From positions 23,738,173 to 23,802,172 of the forward strand of contig OZ017798.1 in the NCBI GenBank assembly GCA_963969395.1: a DNA stretch of 64,000 nt, given 5' to 3'. The notes under the pieces were generated by a model that ran no database searches, was not told the origin of the DNA, and saw nothing but the letters and a program-made list of their open reading frames with translations. This DNA comes from Pseudoscleropodium purum. Lineage: Eukaryota > Streptophyta > Bryopsida > Hypnales > Brachytheciaceae. The position numbers were made by a program, and so were the translations under genes. Shown in pieces: positions 36,845 through 51,284 of this stretch. The stretch's first letter is position 1; each line of letters starts with the position of its first letter.

Positions 36845-38074
36845 TAGTATTTCCAAAACTTACATTAATTTGATATCCTTATGACAACATGCACCAACTT
36901 CAACAAATTGGAAAATAATGGTAGTCCACATCATTAGAGAAAATTAGTAAGGCTTCTACATGACCACCAAACTTTGAACTAGCATCCTCCAAGATCCAAA
37001 TAAAAAATTAATATATATATTTTAAACATAGATGTTTTAATTTGTATTGTTGTTTAAATTTTTGCAACCCTATAGAGACCCTATTTTTTCCTAATGTAGA
37101 ATTGCAAGTTGCAATTTTTATTATGATATAGTTCCTTTCATCAATGAATCTAGATGATACATGTAGAATATGAATGAAATAATAAATCATCCAAAGTGTG
37201 TATATTCATGTAAGATGTAATCATATCATTGCAAGATTAGGAAGCATTTCAACAATCTCATCTACTCAAAAATGGGGAATTCATTAAGGATTACTTCCTT
37301 TGATAAAATTTATATAGCTCTTCAATAAAATATTGATAAGGAAAGAAATATGGATCCATGCATTATTAGTAAGATAAGAGATTTACAAACCATCCCTCTA
37401 AGCATAACTACTTCAGCAATGACAATCATTAGATATTTCAAGGAACATGTCATGTATGCATTCCCAAATAGAGGATGCAATTTGAACTTAAACAATTTAT
37501 GGACCTTCTACCTTACTGCCTTATACAAGGCTGATTTCTTATGATATGTACAAGTTTTCAAGTCTTTATGACAATAAATTCAAGTTCTAGGATGAATCGG
37601 GTGTCAAAAGAATATCTACTAGAATTAAAAATCATCTATGTAGTTTATGGTTCATTTTTTTACAAAGTTGGTTGCCCAAGCATTAGGATAACAACACTTA
37701 ATTGTGACCCCTTCATAAAACCAACCCTTCCATATTCTTGCCTAAAATATACTCCTATTATTCATAAGAGTTTAGGATTGGTTTCAGAAACATCTATTTT
37801 AAGCACTTTGAAAATTCATAGTTTATTTATATCGTGTCCAAGATTTGCATCCTAAGAGAATCTAGAATCCCATCTTGACTATAAACAAGGCTTTACAAAA
37901 ACTTTTTCAATATAATAATGGGAACCATGTTGAATTGCTTTTTTGGACACATTTAGGTACAATTACTTAAAATTTGGTTTGATGGAAAATCAAGACTCCA
38001 ACTACTAAACTGTAGTTTGGCTCCATTAGTGTTTTATAGTCAAGAAGATTCCTATACGATAATCATAAGTGCAA
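36845..38074. other. AT-rich spacer, no recognised gene
   Basis: Frames at 37350-37544 and 37541-37855 (+) are less AT-skewed than their surroundings, but no domain is recognised and they are not joined by evident splice sites. Confidence 0.4.
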
Positions 38075-38078
38075 TTAA

Positions 38079-38641
38079 CCCCTAAACATCCAAATCCTTT
38101 TCCAAAATTGATGATTTGGAAAAATCGTTATAAAGTGTTATTTGGAAGAATATTTTGGAATTAATATACAAATAAAAGTTGTAGGTTTTGAGTTTTAAAT
38201 TCCATCCATAGAGTTAGATTTACTAGTGCTATCACCAATATTTTTTTATAAATTTTAAAAGGGAGATTTCAAAATTCCTTCTAAATTCAATTACAAGCAA
38301 AACATTATCAAAATTTGAGTAAAACTTGTTGGAATGAATTTAAGAAGAGGTTTATCTTGAATGGTGATTTTTTTAAATTATTGTGTTCCTTAAATCTATG
38401 ACCTCATTTTTTCAAATCCAATTTTGAACTAAAATCAATGCATTTTTTGGCTTGATACACTTCCACATTTGTAATTTTAAAGAAATATGAACTCTAGTAA
38501 CACCAAATCCAACCATTGGATAGGACAACTTGATAATGTATCTCTACAAATTAGATGACTATCATCTAAGAAGTAATGAGAAAGAAAAATAATTTTCCAT
38601 CTATTTGTTGTTCAAAAATTGGACGTTAGAGTGCTCCACGG
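38079..38641 (+). mobile_element. TTAA-flanked element, family C, copy 2
   Basis: The element is 563 bp, with TTAA at 38075-38078 on the left and TTAA at 38642-38645 on the right. The left end is CCCCTAAACATCC. The right end has drifted (CTCCACGG). It is collinear with 5673-6259. Its right TTAA is also the left TTAA of the next element. Confidence 0.6.
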
Positions 38642-38645
38642 TTAA

Positions 38646-39552
38646 CCCCTGAACGCCCAAACTGCATTTTTTGGCAACATAGAGATTTTGGGCAGCTCAT
38701 TACAAATGGAGTTTTTGTTTTTCTTTGCTGAAATTTTAATACAACATGTGCCTGAGGAGTAGCTTTAAGGCCCAATAATTTTCATAACTTTTGACTAAAA
38801 AGTTACTGTATGATATGTACTTTTCATTGCTCGACGGGCAACCTAAGCAGTAAAAAAAACTTCTTTAAAAATCATTTTTTTAAGAAATTAAAATTTGAAA
38901 TTGGTTCTTTTGATTTTTATATACTTGGAAAGCTTTGAATCATTCCATTTTGATCTATGAGTCAAAAGTTATGAGGAAAATTAGTTTGTGGGAGTTTGCC
39001 GGTCGTTATAGAATCCCTACTCTAAAATAAACTTTGAAGTCCTTTATTTAACTCAATTTTCAATATTTTTGGAAAAAAATAAAAATATTGGGTGTAAATT
39101 GTTTATTACAACATTACAACCGTTGGGATTGGCATTTTTCAATTCCATAAATTAATTGTTAACAATTTAGTATTTTGAATCATTCTCTACTCCTTATTAC
39201 TTACTATTTTTTTCCTATATGTTGTATGATTCCAAATGATCTAAAATTTTTCAAGCATGCAGCCAACTTGACTTGATAAATAAATTCAAGGAGTAACCAC
39301 CATTTTGGACATTTTTTCATATAAATGTAACCTTCTGAAGTGCAGCTATCAAGATTTTTGCAGGGCTAATATCTTGCAATCTACACGGTGGAAATTTCTA
39401 AAATTTTTTTCACATGTTCTCAAACAAGCTTAATACAAGATCCTACAATTATATGTGTCCAAAAATGTTTTTCATTTAAAATTTGATGCTTGTATTAGAA
39501 ATGGCAATTTTGGAGTGTTTTTGGTGAAAACATAGTCTCTAACCTTTAGGGG
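38646..39552 (+). mobile_element. TTAA-flanked element, family A, most complete copy
   Basis: The element is 907 bp, bounded by TTAA at 38642-38645 and 39553-39556. The left end is CCCCTGAACGCCC; the right end reversed is CCCCTAAAGGTTAG. The interior is AT-rich with no transposase. Related copies lie at 54959-55834 and 58540-59436 (same orientation), with partial copies at 1-347, 2264-2870, 3333-3700, 33563-34297 and 36629-36840. Confidence 0.65.
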
Positions 39553-39556
39553 TTAA

Positions 39557-41082
39557 GCATATAATGGTAGTTTTTGAATGAAAAGTGTATAAAAAATGAA
39601 GAAATTCTATGTGACATGATAAATTGTTTATCTATCAAGGTTGGCAAATACACCAAATATTACTTTGCTTTATACAAATAGGACATTGGCATACTAAATG
39701 ATAATTTAGTTTGGCATTTGTACACTAAGAGATTTGTTATTGGTCGATTGGCTTGAACCAATCTCCAAAACAATGAACTTTTATAACACAAGTATAGATG
39801 CTCCAAAGAGATAACCTTCTAGGTTCCAATGCAATTTTGTCTTGAATAAGAAAAAGAATAGAGAGGCAATCTTTTTTAAATCACTAGTTTTAGAAGAAAT
39901 ATTAGTAGTACAAAATCCCACCATATAAAATGGAAGATTATGTGATAGATGTGTAAAAAAATGATCTATCCTTTCACATTGAAGAAAACTTTGATCAAAG
40001 TAAGCAAATAATTGATCTTGTTTGTGATTTGCAAAAAAGTGCAAAATGTAATGACTTATCTTAGTAGTTCATGAAGAAAAAAAAAGGTAAGAATGAGACA
40101 TTTAGAATTATAAACACCTAAAAGTAATGTTGTCAAGCAAAAAAGAACCACATGCAAATACATAAATTGCACCAAGAAACATGAACATTATATAGGAAAC
40201 AACTAGATTTTGAGTATATCTTTTGCACTTCTTTCTATATACTCTAAAACTCTGGTCATTTTTTCACATAATTGTGTATAAACCTCATAACTTCCACATA
40301 CATCACTATTTTCCAAATTGGACGTAACAAATGATGCTCCACAAAAAAAATGAGGGACCTCTCTTACCAATTTCCAATTCCCAATCAGACTCCAAATTCT
40401 TCATAGATTTTTACTTATTTCTATATTACACAGTTTTGAAACCACTACTGAGTCTAGTGGAACCTAAAAAGGGTTAAATTACAGTTTACTTCTGTACTGC
40501 ACAACGTCCCTGCTCATTTGAAATCTGTCCATGGTCAGCAAGTTGATCTCTTCCAAGAAAGAACATTAAGTCAAGTATACCCGAAGGAGTCAAAACGAAC
40601 TACTGAAACTAAACCTATATACCTAAATTCTAAAGTTAGGGCATCAAACGTAAAACAATATTACAAGTGTCGGTTTTGGGTGGCCAGGGATCTCACTACC
40701 CCAGCAACGGACACATGCAAATCGGAGTCTTCTATTCCAAATATAGATTCATTTTTTCAAATTTTTTCAAATTTTAGCATCGGTGGTAGTTAATACAGCA
40801 AGTTCAAATATTTTCCCTGCGGATGAATAAATAAAAAGGCAAATGAGGGCCAGTTCTCCCGGGCCATTTTTGGATGCACTGTAGGTTGAGGTGTACTCAC
40901 CTTGCATGTTCAAAAATGTAAGATTACGATCCAGAGAAGCGCTCATGGATTCAGAAGCAGACGCAATAGTGCAGCACATACAATAAAAGAAAACCGGAGC
41001 TCACAGAAAGCAGCAGTAGAAAATGAAAGAAAGACCTAAGTCCAGGGGTGTATATACCAGAAATTTCAAAATTAGGATCGTA
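39557..41082. other. Spacer and 3' flank of the PP4R3 gene
   Basis: The DNA is AT-rich to about 40450, then of genic composition up to the stop codon at 41083. The latter part probably includes the 3' UTR of the - strand gene. Frames at 40518-40793 (+) and 40767-40979 (-) are not recognised. Confidence 0.4.
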
Positions 41083-44000
41083 CTATCGAACAGGATAGGA
41101 CCCTGGAGATGTCGGACTTACAGTTCTCATAATATCAGCGCCTAAGTTTGTCAGTTTGCCTTCGCTACTTAAGTTCACAGTATGTTGTTGCGAGATATTA
41201 CTGTTGCTACAGCCGTCCCCAAGCCCTACCCTCTCGGAGCTCTGAGGGACAGACCCATTGCAATCTTCCACTGAGCAACAATCCGTTCCACTCTTACTAG
41301 AACCCCTCGCAGAGCAACCCACCTCCAATGATTTAGTAGGGTCCTCTCCATTTGCACATTCTTGTCTCACAACGTCTCCTGAAGCTCTATCCGCTTCGCA
41401 CGTGTCTTTTGCAGTTTCTGCTGGCACATCAAGCCCATCAGTTGCAACCGAGCCAACGTTGTCACTGATAGATACTACAGGGTCAGGATCTGAAGGGGTT
41501 GTACACAAATCTTGATGTTCATGCTCACCATCCATGCCTCGAATAGCTGCTTCAGGTTTGCTCCGACTAATATGGTCTGAACTAGACGCCTGATGCATAG
41601 CATTCTGCTCAGGTGACGCTGCTGTTGATACCTTCGTAATGATATCCTGCGATGCAGAAGCTGTCGTTACCGGTTCCGCTAACCCGCGAGCCTCCGAACT
41701 CGCAACATCAGACACAACTCTACTAGAGTCGAAGATCTCAGGCTGGCAGTCAGAATCGACAGCTTGACTACCTTCGGGCTTTTGCCTCTTGGGCGGGGTC
41801 GCATCCGTTTGTTCCAAGCTTGCGGCAAGAGAGGTCTTTCGCTTAGCAACAGTTCCATCTTCTACTTCTTGCCAAATAGGATCTGTATGAGGGATTGCCG
41901 GTAGCAACGTCTTCTCCAACACTCTACCAAAATCCTTGCCATTGATGCCCAATGCTGGAGGCATCTCCTCGTCCTCGTCTTCATAGTCCACAAGGCCGAT
42001 GGCACTTTCCCTGCCAAACAAGAACGTAAGTAGGCTAAAATTGACCATCATACAATCACAAGTACCTCTAACCAGCAGATGAATGAAGAGGTGAGATAGT
42101 GACCTGAAAGGGACGCCATCTAGAGCATTTCCATTTACTAGAATTGCTTTTGTTGCGTGTGGTTGTGAAGCAGTGCTCACTCTTGCAGTTGCTGTATCCT
42201 CCTCCTCATCACTGTCAAGACATTAACGAATTAATTCATAATCATTATTCACATGACATGAATTTCCATGACCATGATTTGGGAGAAACTATGTTGCAAA
42301 ATCTAAGGCAGTTTCCCACATTAGAGTGAAGCATTGGATACCTGTCCTCATTAAAATAGTCCTCTTCATCTTTGTCCAGTGCTCGGTCATCCCTCCGTCT
42401 CCGCGCATCAGCAAAGCCTGCATGGCTGTGCCTATCACGACCTGCGCGTGAACCATGATCAGGTCCGCCACCTGTAACAGCACCTCCTGAATCTCGTGCG
42501 CTAGGGGGAGGACCTTCCAAAATCTGCAGTAGCGAGGATAAGTCATGGATAAAGAGTGCTCTTCAGCACGACTACCAATCATGATTCTAAATCTTTGAAT
42601 GAAACCTAAAATTCGGAGCACTAAATATTACTAATGGTTGCAATCTTCTAAGACGATGTTCTAAACAAATTTAAAAAAAAATACGTATGGAGAACCAATC
42701 CCACTAGCCTCGAGGTAAATGCTCACCTGCTCATACTTCAATTTCAATGCCCGAAATGTGTCTGCATAGTCGATGGATTCTAATTTTGAAGAATACTTCT
42801 CGATCAGATGTACGATGAGAGTTTTGATGTTCTCCTATAAATAATGCCATAGATGTTCTTAGTAAAATATACAATCCCAGTTAGAGGGTTCCCACATTTA
42901 TTAACACAAAATCATATTTGTTCGCTGACTTGTGAAATGAGACCGTAACACCTAGATAAGAGAGCGTACGCTTCAGTTCTTTACCACAGACTAACCACGA
43001 AAGACACTAATTATCTTATTTGAGGTAAAGAAACAGCAGACTCGTTGCTCCCCATGATAACCGCCAGGAGACTAATATATATAATACCATTTTCCCAGAA
43101 CAGTAGCAAAGGATTGACAAACAAACTTGCTATGATAGGGAGGGTTTGGGATAAAAAAACGACTTTTATTGTACTAAAAAAAATTCTAAAATTGTGATTG
43201 CTTCATAGAAAACGATTGATTGGATGAGATTTTTTTATTTTTAGTAACTGATAGATTTATTACTTGATTGACTACTAAATTGAGAAGTTATTGACTGATG
43301 GACTTCCTGATCTAGAAAAAAACGCTGGGTTCTTAAAACTCGAGGTACTTAAAACCATGCCAAAATCAGCCGAGTAAGACTTTGGAATTCATTCATCGAA
43401 CAAACAGGCAACACACCTTGCGGATGAAATCAATGAGTTCCAATACTGCTGAATTGAGGAGGTTGTAGCGATTGCCATTGGCCATAAAAGCTCCAATAAT
43501 GGATTCAAACAAATTGTGATTAACTATGTACCGAAAGTAAAATTCGTCCTGCAGCACAGCACACCCAAGTTAGACGAGCTCCATGGATGCATCTACCTAG
43601 TTCTATTCCAGGACATTGATGCTCTCTCAGAGCAGTATCAACTAACAACCTAAACACAAAGGACGGAACCATACAACTCACAACCAGAAGAGCCTTCAGA
43701 GTTCGGCTGATGCACATTACTTCTAGGGACAGATAAGATGAAATTGGTCTACTAGACTACATCTCCTTTGGCCTTCATCTATGAAAACACTGCATCCTGT
43801 ACAACAGATTACATACCCAAATAAACACGAGTAAAATATCTCTATCCATCCAAAATCTAGAGGACTTATTTAATAAAAATACTCAGTATGCACCTAAGCA
43901 AGGTATACTCCAACAAATCCAACCTTCAAAGCAACACATGTCCTTAGAAATCGCACTGCAGCCACAACCAGGTACTTTTCTTTCCTACGAATCAACTTCA

Positions 44001-47000
44001 ACACTTTCTCGACAACATGATTTCTCATCACATAATACCTGAGCGGACACAAAACAATAACAAATTAAAAGTCATTAGCACTTTCATACAGATAAATTGC
44101 AAATCGACTGTAGACCTCTCCCCGACAGTGGACCACAGCCGAGGACTAACTCCATAAATTCAAAAGAGTTCAGAAATCTAAGTGCTGACCCTTGCAGCCT
44201 AAAATCAAACCAAAAGGATAGCAGCAAAGAATGATGCTATTCACAACTAGACTACAGGGAAAATCGCCATAAAGCGGCATTTCACTTACTTGATTCTGAA
44301 CCGATGATGCTGGACACAAAAGCACATTAGTTCACAGATGTTTCCAAGAATTTCTGGAGAAACATTTCGCTTTGAGTCATTAGAAAGCTCTGTACTCCCC
44401 GGTTCTGGGGGACACCCATCTGTAAGAAGTTGAACCATTTGATCCATGTATTTCTCATAAAATATCTCCAGAAAAAGACTTTTGTAAACTGGCTGCTGCG
44501 ATCATGTGAAAAACAAACATACCATCAGTAATTAAGTTGAATCAGAAGAAAAGCTTCAAGACACAATTGTATACTCTTCATGGAATTCCAAGGCGCAGGT
44601 CTACAATAAGAAAATTCCTTCAGATTTGTAACAGATTTACATCTGACATGGGTACACTTAGCAAATAAAAAGTTCTAAGGCCAAAAAATAGCATACAGAA
44701 GCATACGCACTAAACAATTTAGTGTTTAAAACTCACAGTATCCATTGTCTCAGAGTCAAGCAGCATGCGCATGATCTCCAGAAGCTGTGCTTGCAATCCA
44801 CCTTCGCTGGGAGTCAACATCCCTTCCACCTGTAACCTAACGACTTCATCAGTGCACCAGGATAGCCTTGCCGTTCAAAGTTCATAATCTCACCCTTCAG
44901 CTGGTAAAGATAAAAACCCTCGGTACTATTTTAACCCTCATAATTTCTAATTAATCTTACTCAACTTATAAAAACAACAGCTGAATCCACGGAAGTGCTA
45001 CAACAAAACTCTATTCAACCCGCTTCGCAGGTGATACCGTCAACGAAAATCACAAATTTCAAAGAGCATGCATCAAAAAATAAGTAAAATGACCCACCAG
45101 TTCACTAAACAATGTGTTGGACGGTTGGTGCACCAAAAAGGTCCGTAGTAGTGCTGGTTCATGGTTCAAAACTACTATTAAAATATCACACCTGGCATCA
45201 AATCATACCAACTCATGCAAATCAAACGCTACAATTATAAATGAAATCCGAACCCTTTGCAAGTATTCAGAACAGGCTTCACCAATCAAAGTGTATCAGA
45301 TATACAAGCTAGCACAACAATAATCCTGTTAGACAACGATGAAAAACACTACCGATAAACAATAGACGCAAGTCGTCATGAAGCACAAAGAAATATGCTT
45401 ACCCACTGAGTCGAATACCCTCATCGGGATCGTTGAGGATGTCCTTCACAAGATCGAACAATCCCAAGTGCTTGACAAGTGCACTGTCATGAAGGACATT
45501 CGCAAATTTCTGGCATTAATTAAACAGCAAGACAGATAAGGGAAGAATAATAGCTTCTTTACACAAGTTTGTGACACATCAACATTAACCAAGGGAACGC
45601 AACCAAATTATTACTGCGTGCCTCAAGCAAACAAGAATAATCTGTCCACCTAAATCAAATAGTGCAACAATAGGAAACATTACCTAAAGAGCTGGCTCCG
45701 CACTGCTGGTTGAAGATGTTTGCTCAAATTGCAGAACTCTTGAACAAATAACACCTGCACCAAAAACAAATTAAAGAACATCAGACATAGTTGGCGTCCT
45801 ATGATCCCCTACATAGACCTCTTTCAACAAATTAGCATCCCAAAACAAAACATCTAAGAGTATATTAAAATTCAATAATCTTTGGAAAGATCAACTCCTA
45901 CTCTGCGACAAAACCTGACAAAAGTTACTTGGTAACAAACCACAAAGACCAACATGCTTAATTCTAAACCATTGATTCCGAATTAACCTTTTTGATTCAT
46001 AATAGCAGTATAAAAGAGATTGTTCATCTACCATAAAAAGGAGCAGAAACAAAGGAATATTTCATTTTCTGTCCCCATGAGAAACATGAACATCTAAACA
46101 ATCTAGTACAATCCATAAAGGTGATCCTTTGGAAAAATCAGTTACATAAATGCAAGTGGATTTGGCACTCACCAAGTCCCGCCTATTTCTCTCAGGGGTT
46201 TCGGGTGAACGAAGTCTCGTGAAAAGTTCTGTCAGAAAAGCAGAATCGTTCTGGAGAGCGGTCACCACCTGCGCAAAGAATATAAATTAGCAACTTTCAT
46301 CCGAACACACTGCAATAGAGACACGATTTACACATATTTCATATATAGAGGCCTTGCACAAAGGAAATACAAAAAAACTTACTTGAACATTGTTGAAGAG
46401 CATAATTGAGTTGATCGTAGCAAACGTTGGGTCATCAAGCACCCTAGGCAATATTACATCCTGTTTCCAAAAACTCAAACAATTTAAGTCTGAAGTCAAG
46501 AAATCGGAAGGACTAGACAAAAGACGTACAAGACATAACAAAACCCTGGAAAAATTGTGCAATCGGAGTGACAATGATGTGAAAAATAGTACATCGCGCT
46601 GACCTTGATGTAGCCAACACGATACGTCTGGTGAATCTTCGACAAGATTACGGGATCACGGATAGGAACAGTCTGCTTTACCAAATAACATCCTCTTATA
46701 AATACAATATCCACAATATGAGCGAAGACATACATAAGAAAATTGTATGTAGTCCCTGGCAGCATATATTCAAGAAAATTTTGGTAATAACCAACAAGAT
46801 TTTAAGGTTGATACAATACTTTTGAGTAAGAAATGCAGCTGTTTTACCTCCTTGAAAACCACTTGTTCTCTGAGAAATTTACGGTGATCTTGGAAATTCG
46901 TCACATCAGGGTCATCTAGACAAAAATAGACAAGCGAGAACCAATAGTCCATAGCAGAACGCAGTTGGTGTAACTGTGAAGAACGAGTTTTTTGCAAGGC

Positions 47001-50000
47001 CTAAAATATTTTGCCGGTAAACATAGATCTGACTCCAAAAGGCAGGGGACAAAGCCAAAGGCTCAGAGATCAAATAGCAAGCTACTCTTTCTCAACAGAA
47101 GCAAAACACAGATGGTAAAAGAAAGTGAGCTTACATTCCAAGGCCCCAACGGTATCCATTATGTACTCATCACTAAAGATGATATCAAAAATGTGCCCAT
47201 CGTTGAGTGAGACTGCAAACAGAGAATAGACGTTGCGTTAATTCAAAATTGCTACTAATAAGACCATATGCAGTTCTGCTTAAACATCAAAGAGCAAACT
47301 CTACCTGAATATAAAAGAATTCCACATAAATGCTGCACTAATCATGCGATTATTCCAATTGCAAAAGAAGCATTCCGTAATGAAAACTGAATTATGAAAG
47401 AGGTCAAATGCAGGACTTAATTTATGTTAATTTCTCAATACGCAGGCCCAACATACATTCCCCATCAATAAGTCCACATACTAATTCATACACAGCAAAT
47501 CGAAAGACAGTTCAAGTTATCGATTTTTGATTGAAAACCCTGACTCCAGTCACGGCATGTAAAGAACACAGTACTGTCTTGCCTCAAAGCATTCATGTTG
47601 CATGCAAAACTATAGAGTAAACATTAAAACTCTCGTGGGGTACACTCAATGAGACCATAAAAGACGATGACAGATTCAAATCACTTAAGAGTGGGTGCTG
47701 CAACTCACTGATTCCTTTGATGATCTTGAACATCAAACGCAAACCTTCGAGGTTCTTGAGTTCCTCACAAGTGCGGAACAGCTGTACAAGTTTGCGGATG
47801 TAACATTGCTGGACATAACGACCCACAGATCCACTTCATCAAATTACCACACTCCTAACAAAAGCGAAACAAGGGAGGAAGTAGAGCACGTAATAAGAAA
47901 GATATGTTGATAAGTTATAAGCCAGATTTTCACCAATAACAATAGTTCCTGTTAAACCTCTAAGAAGGAATCCAATAAGAACCAACAAAAACTTCTAAAA
48001 TAAAAACGAAGTTTGAACGAGGAGCCTGCTTTGTGATGCTTACATCGTTGACAATCAAAGAGGCCACCAAATCACGGTCACAAGGCATAACTTCTGCGAC
48101 AGTCTGCAATAAATTACGAAGCAGGAGTATGATCAGCAGAGGCCAAAAAAGGCCATGTACGTGTGTAGAAGGACGCTTTTTAAGAGGTAATGCAAAAAGC
48201 TCAAGGAACTGAAGAAATAAGTAACTGCAAGTGATGTGACATTTCAGTCAAACCTATAAGAAACTGATGCTAGAATGTGAGAAAGAAGAGTAAAAGAATA
48301 AGCACAGGAGTAGTCACTGCCACAAACACATCAGGGATGCCCTAAGGTACTGTGAGCGTATCAATTCAGTGATAAATCGAATCGCCCAAAGACGCACAAT
48401 ACATGAGAAACTCTCACTAATTAGTTGTTACCTTAGCAATGAGAGGAAGAGTAGCAAGTTCCACTGGCGGGAGTCCCAGTGCTTCAGCGCCTCCACCTTC
48501 ACGAAAGGTATCATCTGTGAAAAAATGACCGCATGAACATATTCAACGTCTACCAACAGATGTAGATTTTCTACCCATATAGTTGTTTACTTCTGCTCAT
48601 GGATGTTTTAATGGCAGCTCCCCAAAAATTAATATGCAAGGACTACTGGCCTACCATCATCTTGAGAAGTACCGGAATGATCGAGATCGTCACCAACTGG
48701 TCGTGCATTTACCTCCAAGCCTGCAACATCGGTATAAAAACTTTGTTTCGAGAAACTAGATACTTCGAGATAATGAAATATCTACAATTATTAGCGCGCG
48801 TCAATAACGAGAAAATTCACCCCACCTAAGCCCACCAACAATACAGGCTCACAAAGAGCCCTCTGCATGTCCAACCCAAGGTTACGCTGTTTCTGTAACT
48901 ACTCGACTCTGCAGGACTACCATGCGTAACAAGGTCCCAATAACAGTAAAGTGTGAATAATCTTTGGTTTGTCGAGCTATTTCATGCAAAAAAATCTTGA
49001 TAAAACAAAGACACATGCCAAATAACTAAAGCGTGTCAGCCTCAGAGTGCAGGGAGATATTCTAAAGCCCCCGTAGCAAACCCATATTTAAAATAAAAGA
49101 TACCAACTGCTATCACTTCCATTATAGGGTGCTTACTAATGCCTTCACCACAAAACTTACCACCGACAGATGGAAAGTGAATTGAGCGTTGGACACTGCA
49201 TATTTGATCCCTGTAGTATATACATCATACAGCTCGTATTAGATATAAACCAGTCCCTTTTCTTTTAAAAGAATTAAATAGGCCATGCCACTGACACGAT
49301 CAGGTTATGGAAGACAACTTTGAACTTCGGAAAGCAAAAAGGAACAACCACCCAAGGGCCCCCTTTACATTGAAGACAGTACTGCATTTCACAAGCTCAC
49401 ATCTGACGCTGTCAAGGAGGTTCGGAGAATGTCGCCTAATACATAACAGGCATCACCATTACATTAAATGCATACACAACATAATCCACTCCCCATAAGA
49501 ACCCGCCGTTCTCACTGTTTAAGGACCGAGAACGATGATGAAGCAATACTAATTACAAACATGAACATTCACGCTAAAGGGCTGCGAACACACCAAGAAG
49601 GCCTTCCTCTTCCATCACTTTTTATCGACTTGGTTCATTTGAATTAGACATGCAATCACGAATAACACGAGTAATCACGACTTGAAATGTATTCACGGGA
49701 GAGGGCAAGGAATGTGACGTGGTGAAATCAGGCTAGTCCCTTGAAATATTCATTTGATACTACTGACTTACCAAATGAATGAACAGCCCATGGTCTCTTG
49801 AAAACTGAGTGCCAAATCTGTTGCCACTTCAGGATCGGTCCATGATATGATCGTGTCTGCAGCAACCACAGATATAGCTTCGATGCAAATAAGAAACATC
49901 ACAACACGTATACTGCAGCAATGTACAGTAGCAAATAGTAGACATGTAAAAATAGCAACATACTAGACTATCCGAACAACTGGATAAGCAGAAACCATTT

Positions 50001-51284
50001 AACTACCTAAAACAATCCAATCGATCCATTTACAGATGAAAAAACGCATAGTTATACCTTCTTGGCGCCGATATATGTCATCCGCTGAAATCCGATGCAC
50101 CAATAAAGTCTGATTGTCTTCTTCATCAATAACCACCAAACCTACTGCATCCGAGCGCTGCATCAACCAAAAAACGAGCTGATCAACATGAATGAATATT
50201 CGGTACAAGAACTCAAGCATCGAACTTAGGTGTCCCGGGCCACATAAGGTCATCGCTCTGAAAAGGTATAGCACGGATCTTATGGTCATTCCTCAACAAA
50301 AGACATGGAGCAACGATATCAGGGAACGGGCACTCCACCCTAATAACTTCTTCTATCGGTCCACGCCAGCAAAGACCACACATAAATTCAATCCTAACAC
50401 CTGAATCAGACTTGTACATGATTGTCTTCCAGAACCTCATGGATTATCTTGCTTGGACTGCACTGCACACATTTCCCTAAACTACCTGCGAAAGTCAACT
50501 TGTGTAAATAACACACCGAAACTATGGAACTCTAAAAACTTAAGAACCTGATATTCTAAACTTCTAAAAGCCTACAATTGACTTCGGATGCAAAATGGGG
50601 GTTACAGCCGTTCTAAAATTCTGAACTTCTAAACGCATTTCCTGTTTTGGGTCAAAAACAGGAAAGCCACCAGACCAAGTGAGAAAGCAACCGCAGTAAA
50701 ACTACATGACGCCCCACTTCTCAGTAAGCAGTTGACTCTTCCTCTCGCTCTAATGCTAGCAGAAACATCAGTTAGACTACAATCACCCCTCTACGATCAT
50801 AGGTACTAGCTTCCTGGTGAACTTTAAAGATCAACGAGTTCTACATGCAGGCCACTATGACATTTTTAGATGATTTTAATTACTAGCTATTAAGCTCTAC
50901 TTGGATATAGATTCTAGGGCCACCTGAGTTTCGGGACTCTGCCACCGTGCTAGTGAGTGGGTGTGGCCAATTGCAATTCCATAACTTATTGGCTCACTGT
51001 CCTGCTCCCAAAATGAGATCCACCAGCGTAAACCAGAGACCTGAGAAGATAGGCGGTGTCTCCAATGACCTGAATCTTTATAAGTCTTACTAAAACATTC
51101 TACAATTCAGTAATGTAATTTCCAGATATTATATTATTCCATTAGATTCTTGTAATAAAATCTGTTCAGTAAGCTGCAGGAAAGTTAGGGTAAGAAAAAG
51201 TACCTCTAAATACTCAACAGACACATGACCTGTTCCTTTGTCGTCCCATTTACCTTCATCGTTAAGGCGGTAAACCTTCACCCG
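41083..51284 (-). CDS. PP4R3: PP4 regulatory subunit 3 (SMEK/PP4R3)
   Basis: This is the targeting subunit of protein phosphatase 4, which brings PP4 to nuclear and centrosomal substrates and in plants acts in nuclear phosphorylation control. It has 23 exons: 51284-51204, 50157-50058, 49856-49772, 49210-49161, 48514-48432, 48103-48044, 47808-47709, 47212-47135, 46915-46848, 46672-46604, 46460-46383, 46268-46173, 45754-45684, 45483-45403, 45191-45098, 44829-44737, 44495-44290, 44038-43924, 43548-43417, 42834-42727, 42523-42342, 42211-42104 and 42010-41083. The total is 3066 nt, giving 1021 residues plus stop. Order: EVH1/PH-like domain (about 1-106; [39 protein letters not shown]), then the SMK-1 region with [14 protein letters not shown] and [21 protein letters not shown], then ARM/HEAT-type helices to about 616 ([15 protein letters not shown]). 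An acidic [17 protein letters not shown] segment (about 666-682) follows, then a long Ser-rich tail with NLS-like KRK (769) and PPKRQK (785). The start codon is on an upstream exon not fixed by the sequence. Confidence 0.93.

Noticed and set aside
45484..45509. Acceptor at 45510 for the PP4R3 exon ending near 45403
   Set aside because: It breaks the phase with the previous exon. The AG just before 45483 restores phase and gives [16 protein letters not shown], which fits the family in length and sequence.
49161..49198. Acceptor within TATGCAG for the PP4R3 exon ending at 49161
   Set aside because: It would delete the conserved WDQIC residues. The upstream CTACAG acceptor (exon start 49210) keeps them in frame.
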